Shown here: positions 26,801 through 34,525 of the stretch, piece by piece | How positions within the stretch are numbered: position 1 is the first letter of the stretch | Layout: every line of letters begins with the position of its first letter | Notes under the pieces: model-generated | What the model was told of the DNA's origin: nothing | What the model saw: the letters and a program-made list of their open reading frames with translations, nothing else | The model's database searches: none | Program-made: the position numbers and the translations under genes | Source: Eggerthellaceae bacterium UBA3686 | Lineage (GTDB): Bacteria > Actinomycetota > Coriobacteriia > Coriobacteriales > Eggerthellaceae | DNA length: 64,000 nucleotides | NCBI GenBank assembly: GCA_002371495.1 | Contig: DFIX01000021.1 | Span: 488-64,487, forward strand | Direction: 5' to 3'

Positions 26801-27410
26801 CTTCGAGAAAGAGATCATGAAGATCTACGTTTCGGAGCACCCCTTGACTCCGTACGAGGGCATGATCGCCAAGATGACCAAGTTCCAAATCGGCGAGCTT
26901 GCCGAACGCACGCAGGACATCAAGTCCGGAACCTTCGTAGGCATGGTCAGCAATGTCGTGACCAAGCTCACCAAGACGGGCAACCGCATGGCGACCTTCA
27001 CGCTCGAGGACACGACCGGCCAAATCGAGGCCATAACGTTTAAATACGCCGATATGGCCGACGTCATCGTCGAGGACGCCATCGTCAAGCTCAAGGGCAA
27101 GTTCGAGCATGGTGACCGAGGAAACCAGATCATCTGCTACGAAGCCGAGGCAATCGAGCTATCGGAAGACGCCCTGCGCCCTTCGCAGCTCGAGCTGCGG
27201 GTTCCGTCGAGCGACTTCAACCAAGAGCGCGTGGCGCGCCTGAACCGCATCTTGGCATCGTATCCAGGACGCGATTACGTGGTGCTGTTTGTGCTGCAGT
27301 CCGATGGGCGAAAATTTCGCGCCGAGTTGCCGGTGACGGTCGATTCCCATAACGTCATCTTGCGCTCCGAAATCCAAGATCTGTTTGGCGCCCCAGTGTT
27401 CGCCCGATGA
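23829..27410 (+). CDS. dnaE: DNA polymerase III alpha subunit (DnaE)
   Basis: A 1193-residue replicative polymerase of the DnaE1 class. Seen: PHP domain opening FVHLHNHTEYSLLDG (3-17), the polymerase aspartates in MPDIDVDFEQGRREEVI (about 426-442), the palm region RPGPLESGMVDDYVD, fingers with FNKSHSAAYAILVMRTAYLK, a tandem helix-hairpin-helix region (about 870-930) and an OB fold (about 1030-1100). ATG 23829 is preferred over ATG 23823 because GAGG then has an 8-base spacing. The window between palm and PHP (about 640-670) reads differently from E. coli DnaE, presumably lineage variation. Confidence 0.95.
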   Translation: MAFVHLHNHTEYSLLDGMTHVKEMVERAAEFDMPAVAITDHGVMSGVPELCSACDAVEAKTGKKVKPIYGCEVYFTTDDTLARDGKPKLYHLLLLAKTNEGYHNLLKLVSESHVDNFYYKPRTTFAMLQKYGHGIIGSSACIAGIVPKLLDNRQFEEACEWARKLASCFDEGDFYIELQDQGIMTDGGLTQHDLNVELTRVAQTCGFKTIATNDFHYLKKEDAHAHDILLCIGTGSKINDANRMRFANDEFYMKSEEEMRAALKEFQEACDNTVEVAEKCNVELERDSILPRFPLPEGETEESWFRYQCEIGLVRRYLPEGEQQALGYDPEDRASLAAALAKLRELRPDVMDRYDTEAEVILNAGFPAYFLIVQEYIGWARSQGIGVGPGRGSAAGAIVAFAMGITDLDPLENGLLFERFLNPERVEMPDIDVDFEQGRREEVIDHIKDVYGEDHVSQVITFGTLQAKNAVRDAARVLDYPYGVGDRITKLIGDELGITITDALSKNPDLKAAYDNEDDVHQVIDAALGIEGHLRGEGVHACATIICRDPMSDHVPMKRDTKGGGIITQYDGHYTPDLGLLKMDFLGLRTLDVLSMACRNVGATHGVELRPEDIPTDDPLAFRLMQGKLRLCETDLDTQSTATLNMDGLFQVEGALYVSLFSRMPPTNFSHIVASIALNRPGPLESGMVDDYVDVASGKRPVHYYDNRLRSILEETYGTMVYQEQIMQVSMAMSGFSAGKADKLRKAMGKKKLDVMRQLQEDWNQGAVDNGFSLEIAKKIWEDAEKFAKYAFNKSHSAAYAILVMRTAYLKAHYPYEFMAAVLSSYMGNTDRLIRYISSCNHSGIPVLPPDINSSNAEFTPVAEGVRFGLVGVRGIGKAVADEIVAERERNGRFTSLHDFVNRVDAKCYNRKALEALIKGGAFDSTGYTRRQLMYFIEETPLLDSASKRQRDRDAGQVSMFDLFADDDDSGFSEEVPPPDGVEWPKRQKLAFEKEIMKIYVSEHPLTPYEGMIAKMTKFQIGELAERTQDIKSGTFVGMVSNVVTKLTKTGNRMATFTLEDTTGQIEAITFKYADMADVIVEDAIVKLKGKFEHGDRGNQIICYEAEAIELSEDALRPSQLELRVPSSDFNQERVARLNRILASYPGRDYVVLFVLQSDGRKFRAELPVTVDSHNVILRSEIQDLFGAPVFAR

Positions 27411-27454
27411 GTTGAAGCGATGCGGCAGGGCTCTGAGCTCTGTCGCATATCGGT

Positions 27455-27460
27455 TAAGAT
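27455..27460 (+). promoter_or_regulatory. -10 box of truA, apparently leaderless
   Basis: TAAGAT ends exactly six bases before the truA ATG (27467), and no Shine-Dalgarno sequence is present. Transcription would start at or next to the ATG. The same spacing occurs at rarA, the IMPACT gene and the kinase gene. Confidence 0.5.
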
Positions 27461-27466
27461 TGTCGC

Positions 27467-28285
27467 ATGATGGAAAACGCCATACATACGCTGGTCCTTG
27501 ACGTGGCTTACAGAGGAGCCGCTTTCTCTGGCTTCGCGCGCCAGCCCGATCAGCTGACGGTGCAGGGCGAGCTGGAAGATGCTTTGCGCATGCTTTTGCG
27601 TCGCGATGTCGAGACGACCTGCGCGGGGCGTACCGATGCGGGTGTGCATGCTTTGGGCCAGGTTGTGAGCTTCGACATATCAGCTGACGAAATGGCAGAA
27701 CTCGATGCGCGTGACGAGGATTCGGGAAGACCGCGGTTCGCAAGCGTCAAGCGTTCGCTCAACGCGATTACCCACGAGGATATCTCGGTGCGCGGAGTGC
27801 GGCAGGTGGCGGATGGCTTTTCGGCACGGTTCGATGCGAAAGCGCGCGAATACCGGTATTTCTTGGCGGTTGGCACGACGCCGGTGGTCCTCATGCGCGA
27901 TTTCTGCTGGCAGGTGCCTGGTTCGGCGTCGGGGCTTGACGTTGCCGCAATGGAACGCGCATCGCGCTGTCTCATCGGCGAGCAGGATTTCAAGAGCTTC
28001 TGCCGCGCGGCATCGGCCGAAGGCAAGCCGACGTGCCGTAACCTTTTGGAAGTGTCGTTTTCGACCGAGATGGTCATGGGTGAAGAGCTGCTGGTCATCA
28101 AGGTGGTCGGCAGCTCGTTTCTGCACTCGATGGTGCGCACGATCGTCGGCACGCTCGTGGATGTGGGGCGTGGCAGACGTTCGGAAGAATGGGTAGCGCA
28201 GGCTCTCGCGGCACGTGAGCGGTCCGCGGCAGGCGAATGCGCGCCAGCGCAAGGGCTGGTGTTTTGGGGTGTGAGGTATGAGTAA
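27467..28285 (+). CDS. truA: tRNA pseudouridine(38-40) synthase TruA
   Basis: A 272-residue TruA-family enzyme that converts uridines 38-40 of the tRNA anticodon arm to pseudouridine. The catalytic Asp is D57 in AGRTDAGVHA (53-62). Also seen: FSARFDAKAREYRY (about 119-132) and the C-terminal GSSFLHSMVRTIVGTLVDVG (about 205-224), which lines the active site. Length is typical. Two consecutive ATGs start the gene (27467 and 27470). A coupled 59-codon ORF overlaps its stop. Confidence 0.95.
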   Translation: MMENAIHTLVLDVAYRGAAFSGFARQPDQLTVQGELEDALRMLLRRDVETTCAGRTDAGVHALGQVVSFDISADEMAELDARDEDSGRPRFASVKRSLNAITHEDISVRGVRQVADGFSARFDAKAREYRYFLAVGTTPVVLMRDFCWQVPGSASGLDVAAMERASRCLIGEQDFKSFCRAASAEGKPTCRNLLEVSFSTEMVMGEELLVIKVVGSSFLHSMVRTIVGTLVDVGRGRRSEEWVAQALAARERSAAGECAPAQGLVFWGVRYE

Positions 28286-28457
28286 GGAAACCAAGCGTGC
28301 CTCTGACGAGCGCCGTGTAGACAGCTCAAGCGGAAGGCGGCCTCCCTCGGTTCCTTCCCGGTTCACGTTCGTATGCGAGAGTTTGGATGGAAAGCTGTGC
28401 CTGTTTGAGGATGCGCGCGGCCATCTGACGGCGGTCCGCACGTCGCGCCTTGCGTAA
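28278..28457 (+). CDS. Small protein gene coupled to truA (unknown function)
   Basis: A 59-codon ORF whose ATG overlaps the last codons of truA (ATGAGTAA), with GGGGTGTGAGG just upstream, so translation could be coupled. The product has a charged N terminus, a Ser/Pro-rich segment (about 16-28), then FTFVCESLDGKLCLFEDARG, ending TAVRTSRLA. The second half reads like a small folded beta-rich domain. I do not recognise the family. Support is the overlap, the ribosome-binding signal and GC-rich codon use like its neighbours. Confidence 0.55.
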   Translation: MSKETKRASDERRVDSSSGRRPPSVPSRFTFVCESLDGKLCLFEDARGHLTAVRTSRLA

Positions 28458-28514
28458 CGGCTTGTTTCAGAAATGGGTATTTCGCGAACACCGGGGACTT
28501 AACCTGCAGATAGG

Positions 28515-28543
28515 TTGACAAAACGGCCGACAAAGCCCAGAAT
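28515..28543 (+). promoter_or_regulatory. Promoter of tRNA-Ala
   Basis: A consensus -35 TTGACA (28515-28520), a 17-base spacer and CAGAAT (28538-28543) lie about 30 bases before the mature tRNA. Confidence 0.75.
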
Positions 28544-28573
28544 ACCGTTTTGCGCGAAAGCGCATATATACGT

Positions 28574-28649
28574 GGGGATGTAGCTCAGCTGGGAGAGCAT
28601 CACGTTCGCAACGTGGGGGTCGTGGGTTCGAATCCCATCATCTCCACCA
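28574..28649 (+). tRNA. tRNA-Ala (anticodon CGC), with encoded CCA
   Basis: A 76-nt cloverleaf: acceptor stem GGGGATG / CATCTCC with one G-T pair, D arm around GCTCAGCTGGGAGAGC, anticodon arm CACGT-TTCGCAA-like loop giving anticodon CGC (decodes GCG), T arm GTGGGTTCGAATCCCAT, discriminator A and genomic CCA. Its 3' part is the attachment site of the integrated element that follows: the 59 bases from 28605 recur exactly at 36770. Confidence 0.95.
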
Positions 28650-28663
28650 CGTAACACCAGGTC
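28605..28663. repeat. attL: 59-bp direct repeat in the tRNA-Ala 3' end
   Basis: The segment from the anticodon loop of tRNA-Ala to 14 bases past CCA is identical to 36770-36828. Together the two copies bound an 8.2-kb segment holding a tyrosine integrase, the standard layout of elements integrated at tRNA genes. The element's integration leaves the tRNA intact. Confidence 0.9.
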
Positions 28664-28691
28664 AGGACGCAAATCCTGGCCTTTCTTTTTT
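28660..28691 (+). terminator. Intrinsic terminator of tRNA-Ala
   Basis: An 8-bp stem (GGTCAGGA / TCCTGGCC, one G-T pair) with a 6-base loop precedes the T-rich tract TTTCTTTTTT. A near-identical terminator follows the third att copy at 38451-38482. Confidence 0.85.
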
Positions 28692-28694
28692 GCG

Positions 28695-28738
28695 TGACCA
28701 ACATGGTGACCAACATCTGACCAACATTTTACCAACAA
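28695..28738. repeat. Left arm-type integrase sites: four TGACCAACA repeats
   Basis: TGACCAACAT occurs at 28695, 28707 and 28718, with a variant TTACCAACAA at 28729; start-to-start spacing is 11-12 bases, about one helical turn. An equivalent cluster in the same orientation lies near the other end (36601-36644). Such direct repeats near att cores are typical arm-type sites for tyrosine integrases. Confidence 0.7.
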
Positions 28739-29081
28739 CGCGTTCGAAAAAACGTTCAGAAAAGGCGCCGAAAAGGCGGACGGGAGCGCCCCGCGATGTG
28801 GAAAACCCCTCTGCTTCCAGCACGGCGGGAAACTGCTCGCGTAGGGCCGTGAGCAGTGCTCCCGTCATGCCGTAGGCAGCGCGGCGCCCGGTTCCAGCAC
28901 CGTGGACCCTGTATTCTTATTTAAACTCCTTTAAAACTCTCAGAACTCGGGCGCGCCCCTCGCCGGGCCCGCAAGCCCGCCCGCCAGGGTGCCGGCGGGG
29001 CTTGCGGCGAGATGGGCCGCCGAAGCATGTGGAGCAAGTGTGGAGCCCCGGCCTCCCGGCGTCCCGTTTCGAGCGTAGCGC
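28739..29081. other. Left part of the element without a convincing gene
   Basis: About 340 bases, very GC-rich from 28945 on. A minus-strand frame (28662-28868) of 68 codons runs out over the arm sites and terminator and has no ribosome-binding site, so it is not accepted. Nothing else was recognised except a short AT-rich patch near 28915-28935. Confidence 0.4.
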
Positions 29082-29120
29082 TTCCCGTTTTGGGGACAAA
29101 GGTTCCCATTTTGGGACAAA
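29082..29120. promoter_or_regulatory. Two tandem TTCCC(G/A)TTTTGGG(G)ACAAA repeats
   Basis: Copies at 29082-29100 and 29103-29120 start 21 bases apart, two helical turns, and each is partly palindromic (CCC-ATTTT-GGG). They sit about 70 bases before the HTH gene. They could be operators for that protein, or iterons; a recombination role is also possible. Confidence 0.45.
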
Positions 29121-29187
29121 ACCTGCATCGCTCCCGATAAACGCGGTAATCTACGCCGCATCGGAGAGCGAGGAAACGGAGCAGACC

Positions 29188-29430
29188 ATGGGCGAGCTTG
29201 AAACGAGGGACACGGCGAAGAGCCGGGCTAGAATAATCTCCCTCGCCGAGGCGGCGGAGATCATCGGGACGTCGTACCCGACCGCCGTGCGGCTGGCGGA
29301 GAGCGGCGAGCTCAAGGCGTTTAGGATCAGGAAGTCCTGGCGCACGAGCGACGCCGCCTGCGACGAGTTCGTCCGCCGGCAGTTCGAGCTCCAGGCCCTC
29401 AGATGCCGGTCCAAGGCCCAAGGGAGGTAG
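29188..29430 (+). CDS. Excisionase-like helix-turn-helix protein
   Basis: An 80-residue protein with an HTH of the MerR/excisionase (HTH_17) type: IISLAEAAEIIGTSYPTAVRLAESGELKAFRIRKSWRTS (in two parts, about 18-38 and 39-57). This wing pattern, ending with an Arg/Lys-rich strand, is common in element-encoded excisionases and small regulators. It lies at the opposite end of the element from the integrase and reads away from the tRNA. ATG 29188 follows GGAG; the frame is open to 29002. Its job (excision, or control of the next gene) is inferred. Confidence 0.7.
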   Translation: MGELETRDTAKSRARIISLAEAAEIIGTSYPTAVRLAESGELKAFRIRKSWRTSDAACDEFVRRQFELQALRCRSKAQGR

Positions 29431-29433
29431 GGG

Positions 29434-29835
29434 ATGGATTCCTTCGCGCGCTACCCGTCCCGCTCGTACACGGTCATGCCGGACGGGCTGCTCGTCGAGA
29501 TGATCGAGCGGAAGGTCGGGAGGAACGGCTGGGCCGTCATGGCGGCCCTCGGCCACAGGGTGTACGCCGACGGCAAGCTCGGCAGGGTCCCCGCCGCGGA
29601 GCTCTCGGAGTCGTTCAGGCTCACGCCCCGGCAGGTGGCCCACGGGATGGAGGAGCTCAGGGGCAAGGGTGTCATCGCCCCCGTCGCCCGGAAGGGGGCC
29701 GACGGCTCGTGGGCGCCGGACCGCTCGAGGTTCGGCCACGTCGCCCAGTACCGCATCGCGGGGGACGTGTGGGCCTCGGTGGATCTTGTTTTGCCTGAGG
29801 CTTCCGGTTCCGGCTCCGCCCCTGCGGCGCGGTAG
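29434..29835 (+). CDS. Element-encoded winged-helix-like protein, function unknown
   Basis: A 133-residue protein starting four bases after the HTH gene stop and so probably co-transcribed. The middle segment (LSESFRLTPRQVAHGMEELRGKGVIAPVAR, in two parts, about 57-85) reads like a winged helix in which a helix pair is followed by a KG-V-I turn, as in replication initiators and helper regulators of mobile elements. The C terminus is Ser/Gly/Ala-rich. It could start replication of the excised element or act as a regulator; I do not recognise a named family. Confidence 0.5.
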   Translation: MDSFARYPSRSYTVMPDGLLVEMIERKVGRNGWAVMAALGHRVYADGKLGRVPAAELSESFRLTPRQVAHGMEELRGKGVIAPVARKGADGSWAPDRSRFGHVAQYRIAGDVWASVDLVLPEASGSGSAPAAR

Positions 29836-29882
29836 GCCGTCGCCGATTGGCTGTCGGCCAGGTTGTTTCGGGACGGGGCGAA

Positions 29883-29910
29883 CCGCCGGTGCCCGGCCAG
29901 GTGCCGGCGG
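29883..29910 (-). terminator. Hairpin between the convergent genes at 29835 and 29917
   Basis: An 11-bp stem with two G-T pairs (29883-29893 with 29900-29910) and a 6-base loop lies in the 81-base gap between converging genes. There is no T-run, so termination is uncertain. Confidence 0.35.
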
Positions 29911-29916
29911 CCCGCC

Positions 29917-32900
29917 CTACTTCACCCTCACCTTGAGCGTCACGGTCTTGGACTTGGCCTTGTAGTTGGCGTTGCCGGCGGCGGTCACCTTGACCTTCAC
30001 GGCGTAGGTGCCCTTCCTGGCGCCCTTCCTCACGGTGACCTTGCCGTTGGAGGCGACCCTGACGTACTTCTTGGCGTTCTTGCCCCACTTGGCCACCTTG
30101 TAGGTGACCTTGCCCTGGGCCTTCTTCACCGTGAAGGCCTTGGCGGCCTTGACCGTCTGGGCCTTCTTCCTCGCCTTCGAGTACCTGACGGTCACCGTCT
30201 TGCCCTTGGCGCTCACCGTGTTGGCGGCCTTGGCCACGGTGACCGTGACCGCCTTCGAGACGGCGGCGTAGTTGGCGGTGGCAGCGGCCGTCACCGTGAC
30301 CGTCGCCGTGCCCGCGCCCTTGATCGTGACCCTGCCGTTGGCGTCGACCGTGGCTACCCTGGGGTTGGACGACGCGTATGAGAGCGCCCCGTCGCCGGCC
30401 GTGCGCCTGGCGCCGAGTGCGAAGGCGGCGTCACCGTACACCTTGGAGGCGTTCGAGGCCGAGATCGCCTGCGCGGCCCTGCCGATCGCGAAGCTGGCCG
30501 ACCCCGTGCCAGCGTAGTTGCCCCTGAGCGTCACCCTCACCGTGGCCGTGCCGGCGTTGGTGTTCGCGCCGTAGGCCACCGCGTAGCTGCTTGCGGGGAG
30601 CACCGCCTGGCCGTCTTTCACGGTGACCGCGGGCGTCTTGGCCCTGCCGTCGTAGGTGTAGCTCGCCTGCGAGAGCGAAACCGCCGGCGTCACCGCCTTG
30701 GGCGTGATCGTGAAGTTGGCAGACCCGCTGCCCGCGTAGTTACCCTTGAGCGTGACCCTGACGGCGTACGTCCCAGCGTTTGTGCGACCCGCGGGGTACG
30801 ATATGCTGTAGTCCACGCCCTCGACGAGCGTAACCTCGCCGTCTCGTGCCGTGGCGTTCGGCGCTTTTTCCGTCCCGTCGTAGACGTACTCCGTTTGCGA
30901 CAGGGTTATCGTCGGCGTCGTCTCTTTGGGGCGGATTTCGAATGTCGCTTCCGCGCTGCCGGAGTAGTTGCCCTTGAGGACCACCTCCACGTTATACGTC
31001 CCTACGTTTCGGCGGTCGTCTGGAAGGGCTACGTCGTAGTCCACGCCCTCGGCGAGCGTTTCCGCGCTGTCCTTTGCGACAACCTCCGGGGTTTTTACCG
31101 CGCCGTCGTAGGCGAATACCGAAGGCGACAGGACCACCGCCGGCTCGATCGCCTTGGCGGCGATCTTGAACTCGGCGCTTCCCTTGCCGGAATAGCCGCT
31201 CTTCAAAATCGCCCTCACCACGTAGGCCCCAACGTCCTTGCTTTCCTGGGGGAAGTCCAGGTCGTAGTCCTCGGCCGCAATCAGCGCTCCGTCGGCGTCC
31301 CTCACGACAACATCCGGCGCCTGCGTGTCGCCGTTATAAGTGAACTCCGTCTGCGACAGGGCCAGCGTCGGTACGGTCTCGTTGGTGACGATCTCGAACG
31401 CCGAGCTCGCAGAGCCGGAGTAGTTGCCCTTCAGGGTCACGCTCACCGGGTAGGTCCCGACCTCCTGGCAGCCGTCCGGGAAGGCTACATCGTAATCCGT
31501 GCCCACGACCAGCACGTCCTCACCGTTCTTCACGACAACGTCCGGGGCCTGCGGGCTGCCGTTGTAGGTGAACACCGATTGCGAAAGCGTCAGCGTCGGC
31601 TCGATATGCTTAGCGGTAATCTCGAACGTCCTTTCCGTGGAACCGACCCATATGCCCATGCCGGCAACCGTTACCGTCGCGGTGCCGGCGTTCACGTTGC
31701 TCGCGTACGAGACCGTATAGTCGCTGCCCTCCCCAAGCGCTCGCTCGCCCACGGACACCGAAACTGCCGGCGTAATGGGCTCACCCGTGTACACCGTGTT
31801 GAACAGCCCCTCGATCGACAGGTCACCGTAGCCCTGCAGGTACCAGCCCGGGTTTGCGCCTTCGAACCCTTCTAACGTCTCGTAGCGAACCTGTGTTGGG
31901 CTCAGGGACGCCAATTGCCATTTGCTACCCAGGTGGATATCGTTGCCAAGCTCCGTCTTCTCCCCAAGCTTGACCGCTTGCAAACCGCCGCAACCCTCGA
32001 AAAGCCCGTACATGTCCTGAACGCTCGTAGTGTCGAAACCCGAGAGGTCGAGCTCGGCCAGCTTGTCGCAGTGGTAGAACATGTAGCGCATGTACGTGAC
32101 TTTCGAGGTATCGAAGCCCGTCACATCCAGAGAAGTGAGCCCGCATGCGTCGAACATCATCCCCATGCTCGTAACTTTGGAGGTGTCAAAACCCGAAACG
32201 TCTATGGTCGAAAGGCCTCCGCACCTGATGAACATCGCCTCCATGCTTGTCACGCTCGAGGTATCGAAGCCCGTCACGTCCAACGTCGGCAAGCTGGTGC
32301 AATCTTGGAACATGTACGCCATGGTCGTCACGTTCGAGGTGTCCCAACCAGACATGTTGAGCGATGTGAGCGAGCTGCAGCCGCAGAACATGTGGTCCAT
32401 GTTCGTGACGCAAGACGTGTCGAGCATCGACACGTCGAGGCTGGTAAGGCCCGAGCAGCCGTTGAACATGTACCTCATGTCCGTGGCGCCCGAGGTATTG
32501 AGGCCCGAAAGGTTGAGGTTGGACAAGCTCGGGCACTCGGAGAACATGAAGCCAAAGTACGTGACCTTCGATGTGTCGAGATTCGACAGGTTCACGGAAG
32601 CGAGGTTCTTGCATTTCAGGAACATGCTGCCCATACTTTCGGCCTGGGCGGTATCGAGCCCCGAGAGATCGAGCGCGGTCAGGCCATAGCACCAGGAAAA
32701 CATCTCACTGAAGTTCTTGACTTGGGACGTGTTCAGGACTGAGACATCCAGGTGCGTTAGCTCTGCGCAATAGGTGAACATGTACGACATGTCGGTGACC
32801 TTGGAGGTGTCCAAGCCCGAGAGGTTCAAGGTGGTGAGCCCCGAGCAGCTGGAGAACATGCCCTTCATGCTCTCCACGTTGGAGGTATCGAGAGGCGACA

Positions 32901-33939
32901 CATCCAAGCTGGTCAGACGTGAGCATCCATCGAACAAGTATTCCATGGACGTCACGCTCGATGTGTTCCAGCCGGTCAGATCCAAGCTGGTCAAGCTGGA
33001 GCAGATCTGGAACATGTTTTTCATGTCGGTGACGCTGGATGTATCGAAACGTGATACATCCAGGGAAGCGAGCTGCCTGCAATAGGCAAACATGCCCATC
33101 ATGTTCGTGACGTTCGAGGTGTCGAAGCTCGAGAGGTCGAGCTCGGCCAATCTCTCGCAGCCCCTGAACATCTGCGCCATGTTCGTGACGTTCGAGGTGT
33201 CGAAGCTCGAGAGGTCGAGCTCGGTCAGGCTGGTGCAGCTCCCGAACATATATGACATATTCACAGCTTGCGAAGTGACGAAACCCGAGAGGTCGAGCTC
33301 GGTCAAGCCAGAGCAAGACGCAAACATATCGCCGAAGTTCGTGACCCGGGACACATCCATATGAGAAACGTCCAGCTCCGTGAGCTTCTGGCAGAGGCCG
33401 AACATGTACCACATGCTCGTGACCTTCGAGGTGTCCAGTTTCTCCATGCCCTCGATGCTTTCCAGGTTGCGCTGAGCATAGAACCATCCGTTAGTGGAGA
33501 TGGGGGCAATCTCGTCCTTGAACACTACCCGAGTCAGTATGCTGGAATGATTTCTCCACCGCGGAAAACCGCTCGTGCTGGCAGGCCAATCCGTCGTCTC
33601 GATATCGGCGTAGTAGGTGACGGTCTGCTCGTTGCCACCCTCGTCGATGTAGGTTTCTTTCTGATCGGTGGTGTACTCTTCCGAGCTGCGGAAGAAGGTG
33701 AGCGTGCCTGTGCCGGAGTCGAACTTTGCGTAGGCGTCGCCTGTCTCTCCGCCCGTGCCATCGGGGTCGGTTTCCGTTCCCTGGGCCGCAAGCCCGCCCG
33801 CGGCGAGGGCGCCGGTGTCGCCGCCCGCTCCCTCGTCGGCTAGCGCGCTACCCCCCCCCGCGCACAAGAGCGCCCCCAGCGCGGCGAGAGCCAGCGCCAG
33901 GAGCATCACGCGAACAACTGAGTACTTGACGGTCGACAT
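29917..33939 (-). CDS. BspA-like surface protein with 26-residue repeats and Ig-like domains
   Basis: About 1340 residues. A signal peptide (about 1-34) precedes a linker and about 19 tandem 26-residue repeats of the BspA/DUF285 type (pattern DTSxVTxMxxMFxxCxxLTxL). Then come about six repeats of 75-80 residues (typified by LSQTEFTYNG ... NYSGSGSAxFxI), likely bacterial Ig/MBG-like folds, a Big_2-like domain (VATVDANGRVTIKGAG) and a Lys-rich tail ending TVTLKVRVK. No LPXTG motif or membrane anchor is visible, so attachment may be through the basic tail. Such proteins act as adhesins. The ATG at 33939 opens the signal peptide; ATG 33951 is possible. It is the main cargo of the tRNA-Ala element. 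Confidence 0.85.
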   Translation of the reverse strand: MSTVKYSVVRVMLLALALAALGALLCAGGGSALADEGAGGDTGALAAGGLAAQGTETDPDGTGGETGDAYAKFDSGTGTLTFFRSSEEYTTDQKETYIDEGGNEQTVTYYADIETTDWPASTSGFPRWRNHSSILTRVVFKDEIAPISTNGWFYAQRNLESIEGMEKLDTSKVTSMWYMFGLCQKLTELDVSHMDVSRVTNFGDMFASCSGLTELDLSGFVTSQAVNMSYMFGSCTSLTELDLSSFDTSNVTNMAQMFRGCERLAELDLSSFDTSNVTNMMGMFAYCRQLASLDVSRFDTSSVTDMKNMFQICSSLTSLDLTGWNTSSVTSMEYLFDGCSRLTSLDVSPLDTSNVESMKGMFSSCSGLTTLNLSGLDTSKVTDMSYMFTYCAELTHLDVSVLNTSQVKNFSEMFSWCYGLTALDLSGLDTAQAESMGSMFLKCKNLASVNLSNLDTSKVTYFGFMFSECPSLSNLNLSGLNTSGATDMRYMFNGCSGLTSLDVSMLDTSCVTNMDHMFCGCSSLTSLNMSGWDTSNVTTMAYMFQDCTSLPTLDVTGFDTSSVTSMEAMFIRCGGLSTIDVSGFDTSKVTSMGMMFDACGLTSLDVTGFDTSKVTYMRYMFYHCDKLAELDLSGFDTTSVQDMYGLFEGCGGLQAVKLGEKTELGNDIHLGSKWQLASLSPTQVRYETLEGFEGANPGWYLQGYGDLSIEGLFNTVYTGEPITPAVSVSVGERALGEGSDYTVSYASNVNAGTATVTVAGMGIWVGSTERTFEITAKHIEPTLTLSQSVFTYNGSPQAPDVVVKNGEDVLVVGTDYDVAFPDGCQEVGTYPVSVTLKGNYSGSASSAFEIVTNETVPTLALSQTEFTYNGDTQAPDVVVRDADGALIAAEDYDLDFPQESKDVGAYVVRAILKSGYSGKGSAEFKIAAKAIEPAVVLSPSVFAYDGAVKTPEVVAKDSAETLAEGVDYDVALPDDRRNVGTYNVEVVLKGNYSGSAEATFEIRPKETTPTITLSQTEYVYDGTEKAPNATARDGEVTLVEGVDYSISYPAGRTNAGTYAVRVTLKGNYAGSGSANFTITPKAVTPAVSLSQASYTYDGRAKTPAVTVKDGQAVLPASSYAVAYGANTNAGTATVRVTLRGNYAGTGSASFAIGRAAQAISASNASKVYGDAAFALGARRTAGDGALSYASSNPRVATVDANGRVTIKGAGTATVTVTAAATANYAAVSKAVTVTVAKAANTVSAKGKTVTVRYSKARKKAQTVKAAKAFTVKKAQGKVTYKVAKWGKNAKKYVRVASNGKVTVRKGARKGTYAVKVKVTAAGNANYKAKSKTVTLKVRVK

Positions 33940-34005
33940 GGCGGCCCCCATCCTCGTTCGGGCCCGATACGGCAGACGCGCTATGAATTTATGAGGTTAA
34001 CGATC

Positions 34006-34014
34006 ATTATAGCA
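34006..34014 (-). promoter_or_regulatory. Extended -10 promoter of the BspA-like gene
   Basis: On the minus strand TGCTATAAT, an extended -10 with consensus hexamer, lies 67 bases before the start. A strong hairpin (34018-34043) occupies the -35 region. Confidence 0.6.
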
Positions 34015-34017
34015 GAC

Positions 34018-34043
34018 GGGGCTCCGCCGCCCGGCGGAGCCCC
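34018..34043. terminator. Strong GC hairpin upstream of the BspA-like gene
   Basis: A perfect 11-bp stem (GGGGCTCCGCC / GGCGGAGCCCC) with a 4-base loop. There is no T-run. It may insulate the BspA promoter from the structured region beyond, or mark the edge of that region. Confidence 0.4.
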
Positions 34044-34150
34044 GGTGTGCAAACCAACGAAACTCGGGCGCGCGACTCCGCGGAAGGATCCCGCTTTCCG
34101 GACGCCCGACGTTCGCCGCAACCCCGGGCCGCTCCGGGTGCCTCCTGCAT

Positions 34151-34525
34151 GAGAGCAAGTTTCGCCAAAGGACCTATTAACGTCGTTTGGCCTTGTTGGG
34201 GAGCCTCCCCAAACCCGGAATCGGCGCTTTCGCTCCAGCGCCGAAACGGCGCAACCGGAGCCCGCGGCTCCTGACGTATGCGGCGGATCAGGCTACCGGC
34301 GCGGGAGGCCCCTCCCGCGCCGGCAGCCTGCCTTGCGCTCTTTGGCTTTTCCGCCGGAGCGCCTCCGGAAAGAACACCGAAGCTGGTCCCGGCGAGGTCA
34401 GCGGCCACGGCCGCGGTTGCATCGAAAGATGCCGGGCGCAGGGGCGCCCCGCCGGGTCTGGGGAGGCTCCCCAACAAGTGTCAGATCGCGTTAATAGCGG
34501 CTCTGGCGAAACTTGCTCTAACACT
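34151..34525. other. Large nested inverted-repeat region, non-coding
   Basis: The outer arms (34151-34217 and 34457-34525) are imperfect inverted copies of about 68 nt: both hold AGAGCAAGTTTCGCCA, CTATTAACG and TTGGGGAG-type stretches. Inside are further hairpins, including a near-perfect one at about 34298-34325 (GCGCGGGAGG / CCTCCCGCGC). A partial TTGTTGGGG...AAACCCGG copy recurs at 34623-34645. No ORF with a ribosome-binding site was found over 620 bases. It may be a structured RNA, a miniature inverted-repeat element or a degraded element end. Confidence 0.5.

Noticed and set aside
28662..28868. 68-codon minus-strand frame beside attL
   Set aside because: It covers arm-type sites and the tRNA terminator, with no ribosome-binding site.
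29917..33939. Sortase-anchored (LPXTG) surface protein
   Set aside because: No LPXTG-like motif, hydrophobic helix or charged tail of the sorting type is present at the C terminus.
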